From assembly GCA_964554105.1 (NCBI GenBank), contig CAZKNF010000013.1, forward strand, positions 1 through 63,095: 63,095 nucleotides of DNA, read 5' to 3'. How positions within the stretch are numbered: position 1 is the first letter of the stretch; the number at the start of each line of letters is the position of its first letter. The stretch is from CAZKNF01 sp964554105 (GTDB lineage Bacteria > Bacteroidota > Rhodothermia > Rhodothermales > VXPQ01). This document shows, piece by piece, positions 36,913 to 46,303 of the stretch. The notes below the pieces were generated by a model. That model was not told where the DNA came from and ran no database searches. It saw nothing but the letters and a program-made list of their open reading frames with translations. A program made the translations under genes and the position numbers.

Positions 36913-36966
36913 GTTCGCGTGTTCGATTTCTGCGTGCTCCAAGGCGAGATTGCCGGGCCGAACGAT

Positions 36967-37191
36967 TCAGACCTCCACGTGATCTGTTGGCTGGTATCCT
37001 GCCTCACGTATCGCAGAATCGATCTGACTGCGGTCGAGCGACGCGCCATCATAGCTTATATCCGCCGTTCCAATGGTGACCTCGTGCACTTGCACGCCGA
37101 GATCGTCCAGCGCTGAATGCACCGCCTCCACACAATGCGAACATCCCATCCCATCGATTCTCACCTGTTCGTGCGTCATGGTTCTCGTCAT
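36967..37191 (-). CDS. copZ: CopZ-like heavy-metal-associated domain protein
   Basis: Single HMA domain of 74 residues with the metal site GMGCSHCVEAVHSAL. Such proteins carry Cu(I) to CopA in the cytoplasm. The ATG at 37191 is chosen because the operator-like element and promoter lie just upstream; a longer frame back to 37260 would run through them. It is first in the copZ-csoR-copA operon. Function is inferred from the Cys pair and neighbours. Confidence 0.88.
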   Translation of the reverse strand: MTRTMTHEQVRIDGMGCSHCVEAVHSALDDLGVQVHEVTIGTADISYDGASLDRSQIDSAIREAGYQPTDHVEV

Positions 37192-37227
37192 AGCCGCTTT
37201 ACGTGATGCCTTCGTGATCTTAGTACT

Positions 37228-37244
37228 ATACCCCCCCACCCTAT
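37228..37244 (-). promoter_or_regulatory. Candidate CsoR operator and promoter of the copper operon
   Basis: A C/G-tract element (ATACCCCCCC then ACCCTAT on the plus strand) lies 37 bases before copZ. CsoR sites are GC-tract elements flanked by TA or AT, which fits, but the second half here is not a perfect inverted copy. On the minus strand a -10-like TATAGT abuts the G-tract, so repressor binding would block the promoter. No good -35 box is seen. Confidence 0.45.
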
Positions 37245-37328
37245 CCGTGTTCCTCCGCATTTATGGTGCACACGAGCCGAATGGTACGTGTGGGCGCTAC
37301 CCGGAACGGTTCCTAATTGGTGAGTACG

Positions 37329-38462
37329 CTACGCCGCGGCGGCGGGTACCTGCTCCTCATCAACGGCGAGTTCGCTCTCGCTGTCAAAGAAATGGAGTTT
37401 TTTAAGGTCTAAAGCCAGACGAACGGATTGGCCAGGCTCCGGGAGCACCTGCGGTGCCACGCGGGCAACGATCTCCTGATCGAGCGAGCGAGCGTAAAGA
37501 AATATTTCGTTACCCATAGGCTCGGTAACGTCCAGCAGGAAGTCGGTTTCAGCGGTTGCATCAGGGACGTATGCACTATTGGCGACATAAATATCCTCCG
37601 GCCGGATTCCAAGTACGACCTCCCTCCCCTCGTACTGACCGAGATTCTCAATGCGAATCTCATCGAGTCGAAGCGTAAAAGCATTGCCCATCGCACGAAA
37701 CTTGAGCCCGTCATCCCGAATGATCTTCCCTTCCACAAAATTCATCGACGGGCTGCCGATGAAGCCGCCTACGAATCTGTTGCGTGGACGTCCGTAAAGC
37801 TCGAGCGGACTATCAATCTGCTGGATGTGCCCATCGCGAAGCACGACAATTCGGTCCCCCATCGTCAGCGCTTCTACCTGATCGTGCGTCACATAGATCA
37901 TAGTTGCACCGAGCTGCCGGTGCAGTTTGGAAATCTCCGTGCGCATCTGGACGCGGAGTTTGGCATCTAGATTCGAGAGCGGCTCGTCAAAAAGAAATAC
38001 CTTGGGCTTGCGGACAATGGCCCGACCGACTGCGACGCGCTGGCGCTGCCCTCCTGAAAGCTGCTTTGGCTTCCGGCCAATGATGTCCTCGATCCCGAGA
38101 ATGTCCGCTGCTTGCTCTACGCGCTTCCGAATCTCGTCTTTCGGATACTTCCTCAACTTGAGCCCGAAGGCCATGTTGTCGTATACGGTCATATGCGGAT
38201 AAAGCGCGTAGTTCTGGAAGACCATCGCAATATCCCGATCCTTCGGGGGCACGTTGTTCATGACTTTCTCACCAATATGAAGCGTGCCCTGTGTAATCGA
38301 CTCCAGCCCCGCGATCATTCGCAGCATGGTACTCTTTCCGCAACCTGACGGCCCGACGAGAACCACGAATTCACCGTCCTGTACTTCGAACGAAGCGCCG
38401 TGGACGGCAACGACCTCGTTGTTATATACCTTTCGTAGTTGTTCGAGCTTAACGCGAGCCAT
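37329..38462 (-). CDS. ABC transporter ATP-binding protein, MalK/UgpC type
   Basis: Sugar-importer ATPase of 377 residues from the ATG at 38462. Walker A GPSGCGKST, the signature LSGGQRQRVAVGRA and Walker B VFLFDEPLSNLDA are intact, and the C-terminal region from about residue 235 is the TOBE/regulatory domain of the MalK/UgpC/MsmK group. These ATPases are often shared by several sugar transporters; no permease or binding-protein gene lies in the window. It is divergent from a LacI-family regulator, which may control it. Confidence 0.92.
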   Translation of the reverse strand: MARVKLEQLRKVYNNEVVAVHGASFEVQDGEFVVLVGPSGCGKSTMLRMIAGLESITQGTLHIGEKVMNNVPPKDRDIAMVFQNYALYPHMTVYDNMAFGLKLRKYPKDEIRKRVEQAADILGIEDIIGRKPKQLSGGQRQRVAVGRAIVRKPKVFLFDEPLSNLDAKLRVQMRTEISKLHRQLGATMIYVTHDQVEALTMGDRIVVLRDGHIQQIDSPLELYGRPRNRFVGGFIGSPSMNFVEGKIIRDDGLKFRAMGNAFTLRLDEIRIENLGQYEGREVVLGIRPEDIYVANSAYVPDATAETDFLLDVTEPMGNEIFLYARSLDQEIVARVAPQVLPEPGQSVRLALDLKKLHFFDSESELAVDEEQVPAAAA

Positions 38463-38786
38463 CTGTCGTGACGTATCTGAATAGCGGATCAACGGGCAAC
38501 CGGCTGAAGCGGTCGATTGGAAGCGCTGCCAAAGCCGGCTTTAAAGATACAGCGCTAACGTACGGAATAACATGCTGGTTGCATCCGAAGGTCCATTCCA
38601 CCGATCGTGCCGGGCGTACCGGCCCGTCGGGGAATAAATGAGGACGGTCGAGTCGTAGCGAGTTCAGTTTCAATGGCTTTAGAACTCACGCGTAAATACC
38701 TTAAACGATTCAATGAGGTCTTGAAGCCGCAGGTGAGGGCGCCGACGACCGAAGTGTATACGTCCGTTAGCCATCTCAAAGCCGCC
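38463..38786. promoter_or_regulatory. Divergent intergenic region with candidate LacI-type operator
   Basis: These 324 bases separate the MalK-type gene and the LacI-type gene. They contain a perfect 12-bp palindrome AAAGCCGGCTTT at 38531-38542 with a central CG, as in LacI/PurR operators. The palindrome AGCGCT occurs on both sides of it, about 8-9 bases away. No convincing RNA gene or ORF is seen. The upstream part of the LacI frame (38607-38786) also lies here; it lacks conservation. Confidence 0.4.
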
Positions 38787-39809
38787 ATGCCGCAGGAAAA
38801 GTCAAAGGTCACGATTTATGATGTTGCAGATCGGGCCGGCGTAGCCATCTCGACGGTCTCACGAGTGCTCAACAACAGTACAGACGTGTCTGAGCTGACG
38901 CGTGTGCGGGTATTAGAGGCGATCGAGGAGCTGCAATTTCGTCCCGATCGCACTGCCAAGTCACTTGCCCAAAAACAGTCGAAATCGTTCGCAGTGGCAA
39001 TTCCGACCTTCACTATGCCGTTTCACACGGAGTTGTTGAAGGGAATTCGATTTCGCCTGCGCAATCATGATATCGATCTTTTGCTGTGCGATCTCGGGTC
39101 CACATCGCCCCATCAAACGCTTCTCAATTTCTTGAAGCGTGGTGCGGTGGACGGGCTCCTCCTGGTAGGCGTACCCGTCGAGGAGCGAATCGCCCAAGAG
39201 CTTCGGGCCCTTCATGCATCCGTCGTCCTAATCGGGATGCAGCACGACGATTTCGATTCATTCTACTGGGATGATGTCGCGGGCGGGCGTGCGGCCGTCG
39301 AACACCTTCTCGGTCTAGGTCATGAGCGGATCGCGATCATCAAGTCCCATACGCCGAGCAAGGTTCAAGAGGACCGCGTACAGGGTGCAAAGGAGGCCCT
39401 CACGGCTGCAGGGATCGATATGGGCGATCAGTTTCTGTATATAGGGCAGACCGAGAAGCATGCCGGTTTTAGTGAAGAAGCCGGTTACGAAGCTATGGTA
39501 CGTATCCTCGAAGTGCGTCCGGAAATTACCGCTGCCTTCGCCATGAGTGACGTGCAGGCCATTGGCGCCTGGAAAGCCGCTCGCGATGCGGGCAAAAGAG
39601 TCCCGAACGACATCGCGATCGTCGGTTATGATGATATCAAGACCAGCTACTATATCGGGCTCTCGAGCGTGGACCAGCGCATGCACTGGGTTGGAGAAGA
39701 GGCAACTGAGCTTCTGCTCCATCATATGCAGGGTGAACATGATGAACTGCCCGTGGAGCGGCGCATCGTACCCCAACTAGTTGGCCGCGACTCATCCGTT
39801 CCGTCCTGA
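38787..39809 (+). CDS. LacI-family transcriptional regulator
   Basis: Regulator of 340 residues from the ATG at 38787. The helix-turn-helix VTIYDVADRAGVAISTVSRVLN opens the protein, a hinge helix follows, and the rest is a periplasmic-binding-like sugar domain (GYDDIKTSYYIGLSSVDQ near the end is typical). A start at 38673 or 38607 would add residues with no counterpart in the family. It is divergent from the MalK-type ATPase. Its end overlaps purC's upstream region; purC starts 26 bases after it. Confidence 0.92.
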   Translation: MPQEKSKVTIYDVADRAGVAISTVSRVLNNSTDVSELTRVRVLEAIEELQFRPDRTAKSLAQKQSKSFAVAIPTFTMPFHTELLKGIRFRLRNHDIDLLLCDLGSTSPHQTLLNFLKRGAVDGLLLVGVPVEERIAQELRALHASVVLIGMQHDDFDSFYWDDVAGGRAAVEHLLGLGHERIAIIKSHTPSKVQEDRVQGAKEALTAAGIDMGDQFLYIGQTEKHAGFSEEAGYEAMVRILEVRPEITAAFAMSDVQAIGAWKAARDAGKRVPNDIAIVGYDDIKTSYYIGLSSVDQRMHWVGEEATELLLHHMQGEHDELPVERRIVPQLVGRDSSVPS

Positions 39810-39834
39810 CGACCGAATACGCGATAGCACACTG

Positions 39835-40818
39835 ATGGTGAATCCTGAGACGCTGGAACTGCAGCTCGATCGGACGCTCCGTGAGACACATCTCGTGAAT
39901 CTTGGTAATCGGTACCAGGGAAAAGTCCGAGATACATATCAGCGGAATTCCGAGCTTATCCTCGTCACGACGGATAGGATTTCGGCATTCGATCACATCC
40001 TTCGCCAGTCGATTCCGTTTAAAGGCCAGGTGCTCAATCAGGTCGCGGCGTATTTTCTGGAGCACACCCGCGATATCGCTCCCAATCATCTCGTGTGCGT
40101 TCCTGATCCGAACGTCACGATCGCCGTCCGATGCGAACCCGTACCAATTGAATTCGTAGTCCGCGGCTATATCGCCGGCCATGCGTGGCGCGAGTACAGC
40201 TCTGGACGGCGCAGCGTTTCGGGGGTGTCGATCCCCGAAGGCCTGAAGGAAAGCAGCCGCCTTCCACGGCCGATTCTTACGCCTGCTACAAAGGCGGAGG
40301 AAGGCCACGACGAGGACATCAGCCGAGAAGAAGTGATCGAGAGAGGAATCCTCGACAGTGCGACCTTCGACCATCTCGCGACACTTTCTCTCCGATTATT
40401 CAAGCGTGGCACCGACATGGCCTCCGAGCGTGGATTGCTCCTGGTCGATACCAAGTACGAATTTGGGCGTCATCCCGATGGCACATACGTCGTGATCGAT
40501 GAAGTGCATACCCCGGATTCCTCCAGATACTACTACTCGGAAGGCTACCAGGAGGCGCTGCGCAGCGACCGTCCGCAACGACAACTCTCGAAGGAATTCG
40601 TGCGAGAATGGTTGATGGAGCGCGGCTTTCAAGGTCGCGAAGGCGAAGCGCTCCCGGATCTCACCGATGAATTCCGCTTAGCGGTCGCTCGGCGCTATAT
40701 CGAGTTATATGAACGTGTAACCGGACGGCCGTTCGAGCCAGACACGCATCCGAATCCGGAGCAGCGCATTCAAGAAACGCTGGATCGGTTAAGCACCGAA
40801 GCGAACGACAAATTGTAA
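39835..40818 (+). CDS. purC: Phosphoribosylaminoimidazole-succinocarboxamide synthase
   Basis: Joins aspartate to CAIR in purine synthesis. Conserved motifs are GKVRDTY near the N-terminus, TTDRISAFD, EFVVRGYIAG and LLVDTKYEFG. The 327 residues match the longer yeast ADE1-like form. The ATG at 39835 is preferred over an in-frame upstream start at 39781, which overlaps lacI. It converges on moaE with an 8-base gap containing a GC-rich hairpin. Confidence 0.95.
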   Translation: MVNPETLELQLDRTLRETHLVNLGNRYQGKVRDTYQRNSELILVTTDRISAFDHILRQSIPFKGQVLNQVAAYFLEHTRDIAPNHLVCVPDPNVTIAVRCEPVPIEFVVRGYIAGHAWREYSSGRRSVSGVSIPEGLKESSRLPRPILTPATKAEEGHDEDISREEVIERGILDSATFDHLATLSLRLFKRGTDMASERGLLLVDTKYEFGRHPDGTYVVIDEVHTPDSSRYYYSEGYQEALRSDRPQRQLSKEFVREWLMERGFQGREGEALPDLTDEFRLAVARRYIELYERVTGRPFEPDTHPNPEQRIQETLDRLSTEANDKL

Positions 40819-40826
40819 GGCGCCGC

Positions 40827-41291
40827 TCACGCGCCGTCTTCTCCGGCGCCGACTTCCGATCCCTGAACCCATGCTGTTTCGCCGCTTGCGTATCTCTCAC
40901 GCTTCCATATCGGCACCGACTCCTTGAGTGTGTCGATGAGAAATCTGCACGCTTGGAAGGCATCCGCGCGATGCGGCGTACTCACGCCGATAAGGACACT
41001 CGATTCTGCGATCGGCACTACCCCCGTACGATGGTGAACGGCCGCCTTTATCACCGGCCATTGCTCGGAGGCTCTGTCAGTAATCCGACGCATTTCCTCC
41101 ACCGCCATGGACTCATATGCCTCGTAGTCCAGCTCCATCGTCTCGTCGGAGCCGGTCCACCGCCGCGTCGTTCCAAGGAAGAGGTCAATTGCACCGGCGC
41201 GCTCATCCCGCAGGAAGCTCGCCACCGCCTCGGTTCGAAGAGGATCGTCCGAAAGTAGGATCCATCTCGTTTCGTCACGCGCCTCGAGCAT
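40827..41291 (-). CDS. moaE: Molybdopterin synthase catalytic subunit
   Basis: Large subunit of molybdopterin synthase, which with MoaD puts the dithiolene sulfurs on precursor Z. Conserved parts are GAIDLFLGTTR, VVHHRTG-like AVHHRTGVVPIAESSVLI, AFQACRFLIDTLKESVPIWKRE, the last with the catalytic Lys. The 154 residues are normal. It follows moaD by four bases on the minus strand. Other moa genes are not in the window. Confidence 0.93.
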   Translation of the reverse strand: MLEARDETRWILLSDDPLRTEAVASFLRDERAGAIDLFLGTTRRWTGSDETMELDYEAYESMAVEEMRRITDRASEQWPVIKAAVHHRTGVVPIAESSVLIGVSTPHRADAFQACRFLIDTLKESVPIWKRERYASGETAWVQGSEVGAGEDGA

Positions 41292-41295
41292 TCCT

Positions 41296-41580
41296 TTAAC
41301 CTCCGCTCACAGGCGTGATGAGGGCCACTTCGTCACCGTCGGCGAGATCCACTGATCCTCCGACGTATTCTTGATTCACCGCGATACGCGTGACTGGACG
41401 GTACTCACCGATCGACGGAAACGATTTCTCCAGCTCATCAAGGAGGTGGGTGAGCCGCGAATCGGGCGCCAGTGTTACGTCCAGTTCCGCGCGGCCGATA
41501 CATTCTCGCAGGGCGCTGAAGAGTAATACGCGGACCGTGATGGTGGATGCGTTCACCTCGAGAAGCGGCTTTTCCGGCAT
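41296..41580 (-). CDS. moaD: Molybdopterin synthase sulfur carrier subunit
   Basis: Ubiquitin-like sulfur carrier of 94 residues from the ATG at 41580. The fold is shown by VRVLLFSALRECIG, the middle acidic strands, GDEVALITPVSGG and the C-terminal Gly-Gly needed for thiocarboxylation. It lies between the LolC-type permease and moaE on the same strand, and the spacing to both is short, so all three share an operon. Confidence 0.9.
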   Translation of the reverse strand: MPEKPLLEVNASTITVRVLLFSALRECIGRAELDVTLAPDSRLTHLLDELEKSFPSIGEYRPVTRIAVNQEYVGGSVDLADGDEVALITPVSGG

Positions 41581-41607
41581 GGTTCTAAAAGGTTGAATTC
41601 TGCGCAC

Positions 41608-42864
41608 CTAACGAAAATGGATGGCACGAATCGGCTCGACGCGGGCGGCTACCCTCGCGGGAATGTACGCGGCAAGTGTACACAGCAGCATCGCGACGCC
41701 TCCTACGATTACGAAGTCCATCGAATTGAGTTCGATCGGTGCCGTCGTCATGTAGTACGCTTCTTCCGGCAGCGGGATGATTTCATACCGCTTCTGGAGG
41801 ATTGCGAATATGAGCGCGAACAGCTCGCCAATTATCGTACCAACACCACCCACCAGAATGCCGAGCCATAGAAAGAGCTTCCGCAATGAGCGCCGCGATG
41901 CACCCATGCTCTCGAGTATCCCGATCTCCCGCGTCTTCTCGAGAATGAGCATTAGGAGCGTACCGACGATATTGAAGGCGGCAACGAGTACGATCACGCT
42001 AATTACGATCGGAATAATTCCCTCCTGCAGATTGACCCAGGCGAAAAGTCCGCTGTATACCTCGTAGATGCTGCGCGCCATAATTGGAAAACCAAGATCG
42101 TCCTCAACAACTCTAGCAACGTCCTGTGCCCTATCGACGTCGAATAGCGTTAGATCGAATCGCGTCACTTCGTTCGGACCATATCCCAGGAGATTCCTAG
42201 CCGCTTCCGTTGAAGTGAACGCATACAATTCATCGAAATCCGATAGCGACGTTTCATAGATGCCGACAACGTCAAACTGCTTTACTCTCGGAGCGGTTAG
42301 ACCTCCCGCCAGGGCCGCCCCTTCGCCGCCATTGGTTCGCATCGAAAACGATGTGACGCGATCTCCAACACGCGTACCGAGTGTATTTGCGAGACTACTT
42401 CCGAGTACGACACCGGGCCGCTCTGCGCCCTCAGTCGACAAGTCGGGTGTGCCGTCGATGATACTCTCTCGGATGTAATTCGGCAGCTCCTCGATACCCC
42501 AGATGGCGACACCATCGATTTCAGTTCGTGACCGGCGCAGCAGCGCAAACTCCTGAATCGTAGATGCCACGAATTCGACTTCCGGCATGGCCGCTAGGCG
42601 GCTTTTCAAGGTGTCGGCGCCGCCGATCGGTTCATCCTGAAATGATTCGACCTGAACGTGTGCGCCGAAGCCGACAATCTTTGCTTCAATCTCATTGCTG
42701 AACCCCCGTACAATTGACAAAGCCAGCAGGAGTGCGGCGACTCCGACGGCGACGCCGCCGATGGCGACGTAGGTAATGAACCGGACAAACCGCCGTCCTT
42801 CATCTCGTCCCTGGGCGGAACGAAGATACCGGAGGGCCATGAACCGTTCGAAGCGTGACGACAC
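41608..42864 (-). CDS. LolC/LolE-family ABC transporter permease
   Basis: Permease of the FtsX/MacB superfamily, 418 residues with GTG start. It begins FERFMALRYLRS, as LolC/LolE do. Helix 1 is at about residues 30-52, a large periplasmic domain (55-270) follows, and three helices (about 280-400) end in YIPARVAARVEPIRAIHFR. LolCE releases lipoproteins from the inner membrane in Gram-negative cells. The partner ATPase LolD is not in the window. Transcribed before moaD-moaE; no functional link is known. Confidence 0.88.
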   Translation of the reverse strand: MSSRFERFMALRYLRSAQGRDEGRRFVRFITYVAIGGVAVGVAALLLALSIVRGFSNEIEAKIVGFGAHVQVESFQDEPIGGADTLKSRLAAMPEVEFVASTIQEFALLRRSRTEIDGVAIWGIEELPNYIRESIIDGTPDLSTEGAERPGVVLGSSLANTLGTRVGDRVTSFSMRTNGGEGAALAGGLTAPRVKQFDVVGIYETSLSDFDELYAFTSTEAARNLLGYGPNEVTRFDLTLFDVDRAQDVARVVEDDLGFPIMARSIYEVYSGLFAWVNLQEGIIPIVISVIVLVAAFNIVGTLLMLILEKTREIGILESMGASRRSLRKLFLWLGILVGGVGTIIGELFALIFAILQKRYEIIPLPEEAYYMTTAPIELNSMDFVIVGGVAMLLCTLAAYIPARVAARVEPIRAIHFR

Positions 42865-43087
42865 CGCGACTAGTACCAGTTGAAATCGGAGCTATTCTAT
42901 GGGCGGTTCAAATTGCGACCATGTTGCAGAGATACCTTCGAGGGCCGTTCTGGCCGTAGAAAACCTCCGAACATCCTTCAGAGTATCCCTCCATCGCGAG
43001 TCAGTACGCAAGAAGCTAGCTCGGGTTGAATACAACATCTATAAGACGTAGTCCAACAGGAAAAGTCGAATAGAACTCGATAGAGTT

Positions 43088-44752
43088 ATGACGAACAGCA
43101 TCCCGCAACTGCCGGAGCTCGCTAACGAGGAGGTGCGCAGCTATGCTCCCGGTTCGAGCGAACGCCGTACGATTCAGGAACGATTGGCCGAATTGAAGGC
43201 CGAACATCTGGAAATCCCGGCAATAATCGGCGGTAAAGATATACGCACAGGAGAGACGACGCCGATAAATGCGCCCCACGATCATTCACAGACGCTCGCG
43301 ACGGCACATCTCTGCGGCGAGAAGGAGGTGGCGCAGGCCATCGACGCTGCGCTGTCCGCTCGGCATGAATGGGCAAGGATGAACTGGGAGGACCGTGCTG
43401 CAATCTTTCTGAAGGCAGCCGATTTGCTTGCGGGACCCTGGCGTGACACCCTGAATGGCGCCTCGATGCTGGGCCAAAGTAAGAATGTATTTCAGGCGGA
43501 AATCGATGCAGCGTGCGAGATGATCGATTTCTGGCGCTTCAATGTCCACTACATGCGGAGGATCTATGAAGAGCAGCCGCGGTCCTCGAAAGGGGTGTGG
43601 AATCGCGTGCAGTACCGCCCGCTCGAAGGAGTCGTTTTTGCCGTTACGCCCTTCAACTTCACGTCCATTCAGGGTAACCTCCCGACGGCACCGGCGCTGA
43701 TGGGGAATACCGTGATATGGAAACCGTCCACTACCTCGGTCTATTCTGCCTACTTTACCCAGCGACTTCTCGAAGCAGCCGGCCTCCCTCCCGGTGTTAT
43801 CAATATGCTTCCTGGCCATGGCCCCGACGTAGGCGATCCAATGTTCAGATCGAAGCACCTCGCCGGACTGCACTTCACGGGGTCCACGAACACGTTTCGC
43901 CACATGTGGAAGACGATTGGAGATAATGTCGCAAACTATCGAAGCTATCCACGTGTCGTCGGCGAAACAGGCGGCAAGGGCTTCATTATCGCACACCCTT
44001 CGGCAGATTCAACCGCCGTGGCGACTGCCATCATCCGTGGCGGATTCGAGTACCAGGGCCAAAAATGTTCGGCAGCATCACGCGCCTATGCGCCACGTTC
44101 GCTCTGGAATGAGATTCGCGATGAACTGCTCGCGCAGGCCCAAGAATTAACGATGGGGCCGGTTGAGGACTTTTCGAACTTCATGAATGCCGTCATCGAC
44201 CGCAAATCCTACGACAAAATCACGGGCTATATTAGTCGGTCCGTTGAAGACGACGACGTCGACATTCTGCATGGAGGAGGCTATTCCGATGAGACGGGCT
44301 ATTTCATCGAACCGACCATTCTCGTTGTGAATGATCCGCGCCACGTCACGCTTTGTGAAGAGATCTTCGGGCCGGTGGTATCAGTGTACGTGTACGATGA
44401 CGCACGCTACGATGAAATGCTCGATAACCTCGATACTGCATCGCCGTATGCGCTTACAGGCGCCGTTTTTGCGCGCGACCGCAAAATTATTGCGAAAACT
44501 TCGGATCGTTTGATGGACAACGCGGGCAATTTCTACATCAATGATAAGCCCACGGGTGCGGTGGTCGGCCAGCAGCCGTTCGGCGGCGCCCGTGGTTCCG
44601 GCACGAACGACAAAGCCGGTTCATACCTTAACCTCGTGCGGTGGGTGTCGGCGCGTGCGATCAAGGAAACCATGGACCCCGATCGTCATTTTACGTACCC
44701 TTTCCTGCAGCCGGATACGGAAGACATCACAGCAATTGAGGAAGTGTTTTAA
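43088..44752 (+). CDS. pruA: L-glutamate gamma-semialdehyde dehydrogenase
   Basis: Oxidises glutamate semialdehyde (from proline via pyrroline-5-carboxylate) to glutamate with NAD. The catalytic Cys is C327 in YQGQKCSAASRAY; NAD-binding motifs FAVTPFNFTSI and GETGGKGF are typical of the P5C-dehydrogenase group (group 2). The 554 residues are a stand-alone enzyme without the PutA proline-dehydrogenase half. No putA or proline dehydrogenase gene is seen. It is followed four bases later by an oxidoreductase gene, so the two may form a catabolic unit. Confidence 0.95.
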   Translation: MTNSIPQLPELANEEVRSYAPGSSERRTIQERLAELKAEHLEIPAIIGGKDIRTGETTPINAPHDHSQTLATAHLCGEKEVAQAIDAALSARHEWARMNWEDRAAIFLKAADLLAGPWRDTLNGASMLGQSKNVFQAEIDAACEMIDFWRFNVHYMRRIYEEQPRSSKGVWNRVQYRPLEGVVFAVTPFNFTSIQGNLPTAPALMGNTVIWKPSTTSVYSAYFTQRLLEAAGLPPGVINMLPGHGPDVGDPMFRSKHLAGLHFTGSTNTFRHMWKTIGDNVANYRSYPRVVGETGGKGFIIAHPSADSTAVATAIIRGGFEYQGQKCSAASRAYAPRSLWNEIRDELLAQAQELTMGPVEDFSNFMNAVIDRKSYDKITGYISRSVEDDDVDILHGGGYSDETGYFIEPTILVVNDPRHVTLCEEIFGPVVSVYVYDDARYDEMLDNLDTASPYALTGAVFARDRKIIAKTSDRLMDNAGNFYINDKPTGAVVGQQPFGGARGSGTNDKAGSYLNLVRWVSARAIKETMDPDRHFTYPFLQPDTEDITAIEEVF

Positions 44753-44755
44753 TCG

Positions 44756-45802
44756 ATGACCAGACCAATTCGAGTTGTACAGTTCGGCATCGGGCCCATC
44801 GGGCAAGAATGCATCCGCACCGTTCTGGCGAAAGAGACAACCGGCCTGGTGAAGCTGGTCGGAGTGGTCGATAAGGATCCGGAGAAGGTGGACAAGGATG
44901 TCGCGGTCATCCTTGGCAATCGCGAGAAAACAGGGATTATCGTTAATCGTGATGCGGACGCGGTTCTCCGGGACGCGCGGGCGGATGTGGTTTTGCATAC
45001 CACTTCCTCGTTTCTCGAGGGCGTACAACAGCAGCTTCTGCAGTGCATCCGTCATCGGGTACACGTTATCTCGTCTACCGAGGAGTTGTCGTATCCCTAC
45101 GACCGCCATCCGGATCTAAGCGTAGAGCTTGACGGATTGGCCCGAGAGAACGGTGTAGCCATCGTAGGTACGGGCGTCAATCCAGGCTATGCCATGGATA
45201 CGCTGGCATTGATGGCCACAGGCGTGTGCAGCGACGTTACCGAAGTTCATGTCGAGCGCATCGTCGATGCAGGACGACGCCGCTTGCCGTTGCAGATGAA
45301 AGTCGGCGCCGGCATGACAACGACCGAATTTGCCGAACAGAAGAAGACCGGAAAGTTCGGCCACATCGGCCTTCGCGAATCGCTCCTGTTCGTAGCCGCG
45401 GGGCTTGGTTGGACGCTAGAGCACGTTGAAGAAACGCTCGAGTCTGTCGTATCGGATCGTGATGTGGTTACCCCGCATCTTACGGTCGAGTCAGGGCGCG
45501 TCGCCGGCATTCATCATGCCATCAAGGGGTATGTGGATGGAGTCGCTATCTTAACGCTGGATTTGAAAATGTTCGTTGGCGCGCGAGAGTCACATGATTC
45601 AGTCAGCGTCGTTGGATCGCCTCCGATCGATCTGATCGTTCGCGACGGGATTTTCGGGGACACGGCTACAGTCGCGGCACTGGTGAATGCGATTCCACTC
45701 GTCATGGAGGCCGAGCCGGGCCTTCGTACGATGATGGATCTTCCGATTCCGCGGGCATTTGCGAGTTCGCCCACGTTGCGGAGCGAAGCTCGGGCGGCCT
45801 GA
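44756..45802 (+). CDS. DapB-like amino-acid dehydrogenase (2,4-diaminopentanoate-dehydrogenase family)
   Basis: Oxidoreductase of 348 residues with an N-terminal NAD(P) Rossmann fold (VVQFGIGPIGQECIRTVL, VGVVDKDPEKVDKD) and a large central domain. HTTSSFLEGVQQQLLQCI and GTGVNPGYAMDTLALMATGV resemble the 2,4-diaminopentanoate dehydrogenase / dihydrodipicolinate-reductase-like family of amino-acid catabolism. The substrate is unknown. It lies directly after the P5C dehydrogenase, so a role in amino-acid breakdown is likely but inferred. Confidence 0.8.
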   Translation: MTRPIRVVQFGIGPIGQECIRTVLAKETTGLVKLVGVVDKDPEKVDKDVAVILGNREKTGIIVNRDADAVLRDARADVVLHTTSSFLEGVQQQLLQCIRHRVHVISSTEELSYPYDRHPDLSVELDGLARENGVAIVGTGVNPGYAMDTLALMATGVCSDVTEVHVERIVDAGRRRLPLQMKVGAGMTTTEFAEQKKTGKFGHIGLRESLLFVAAGLGWTLEHVEETLESVVSDRDVVTPHLTVESGRVAGIHHAIKGYVDGVAILTLDLKMFVGARESHDSVSVVGSPPIDLIVRDGIFGDTATVAALVNAIPLVMEAEPGLRTMMDLPIPRAFASSPTLRSEARAA

Positions 45803-45811
45803 GGGGCTGCA

Positions 45812-46303
45812 GTGATCTCCAACCACGTCGTGCACGATGCGTCATCCACGTCAAAGTCCCACCATTTCGTAAGTACGGCCCACCCCGGGAATCTTTCCTG
45901 GCAGGTCGTGTACGGTCGCGCTCTGGTACGCCCACTTGCAGCGTGTATGCTGCCGGTGATGATGCTCACGCTGGTGGCTGTGTTGGAGGAAGCCAGGATC
46001 ATTCCCGAGGCACTCTGGGCTGCCGGAGGCGCACTCTTCATCGCCTCGTCGTGGACCACGTTCCGCATCCAGACTGAAGTCGCGGAGATAAGCGTCGGAC
46101 TAGACTTTGTCGCCGTAAGGACTGTTTGGGAAATCCTGAACAACATCGAACCTCCGCTGCAGCAGATTTTGGATGTTCGAGATTATGGTAACTGGATGCA
46201 CGTGACGATCGGTCTGACCACCTACGAACTGGACCGGCGGCGATGGCCCCGATATAAAGAGCTCGGAATGGCGCTCAAGAGATGTGCTGGCCAGGCTGGT
46301 TGA
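45812..46303 (+). CDS. Small membrane protein with C-terminal soluble domain
   Basis: Protein of 163 residues, GTG start. Two hydrophobic helices (about 38-60 and 66-86) are followed by a compact C-terminal part with strands and a helix (TEVAEISVGLDFVAVRTVWEIL, WMHVTIGLTTYELDRRRW) that suggests a PH-like or similar small domain. No family recognised. It follows the oxidoreductase by nine bases, so may be cotranscribed, and its last 29 bases overlap the end of the convergent glycerate kinase. Confidence 0.6.
   Translation: MISNHVVHDASSTSKSHHFVSTAHPGNLSWQVVYGRALVRPLAACMLPVMMLTLVAVLEEARIIPEALWAAGGALFIASSWTTFRIQTEVAEISVGLDFVAVRTVWEILNNIEPPLQQILDVRDYGNWMHVTIGLTTYELDRRRWPRYKELGMALKRCAGQAG

Noticed and set aside
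40819..40850. Terminator between purC and moaE
   Set aside because: A 7-bp GC stem exists, but it overlaps the moaE end and no T-run follows on either strand.
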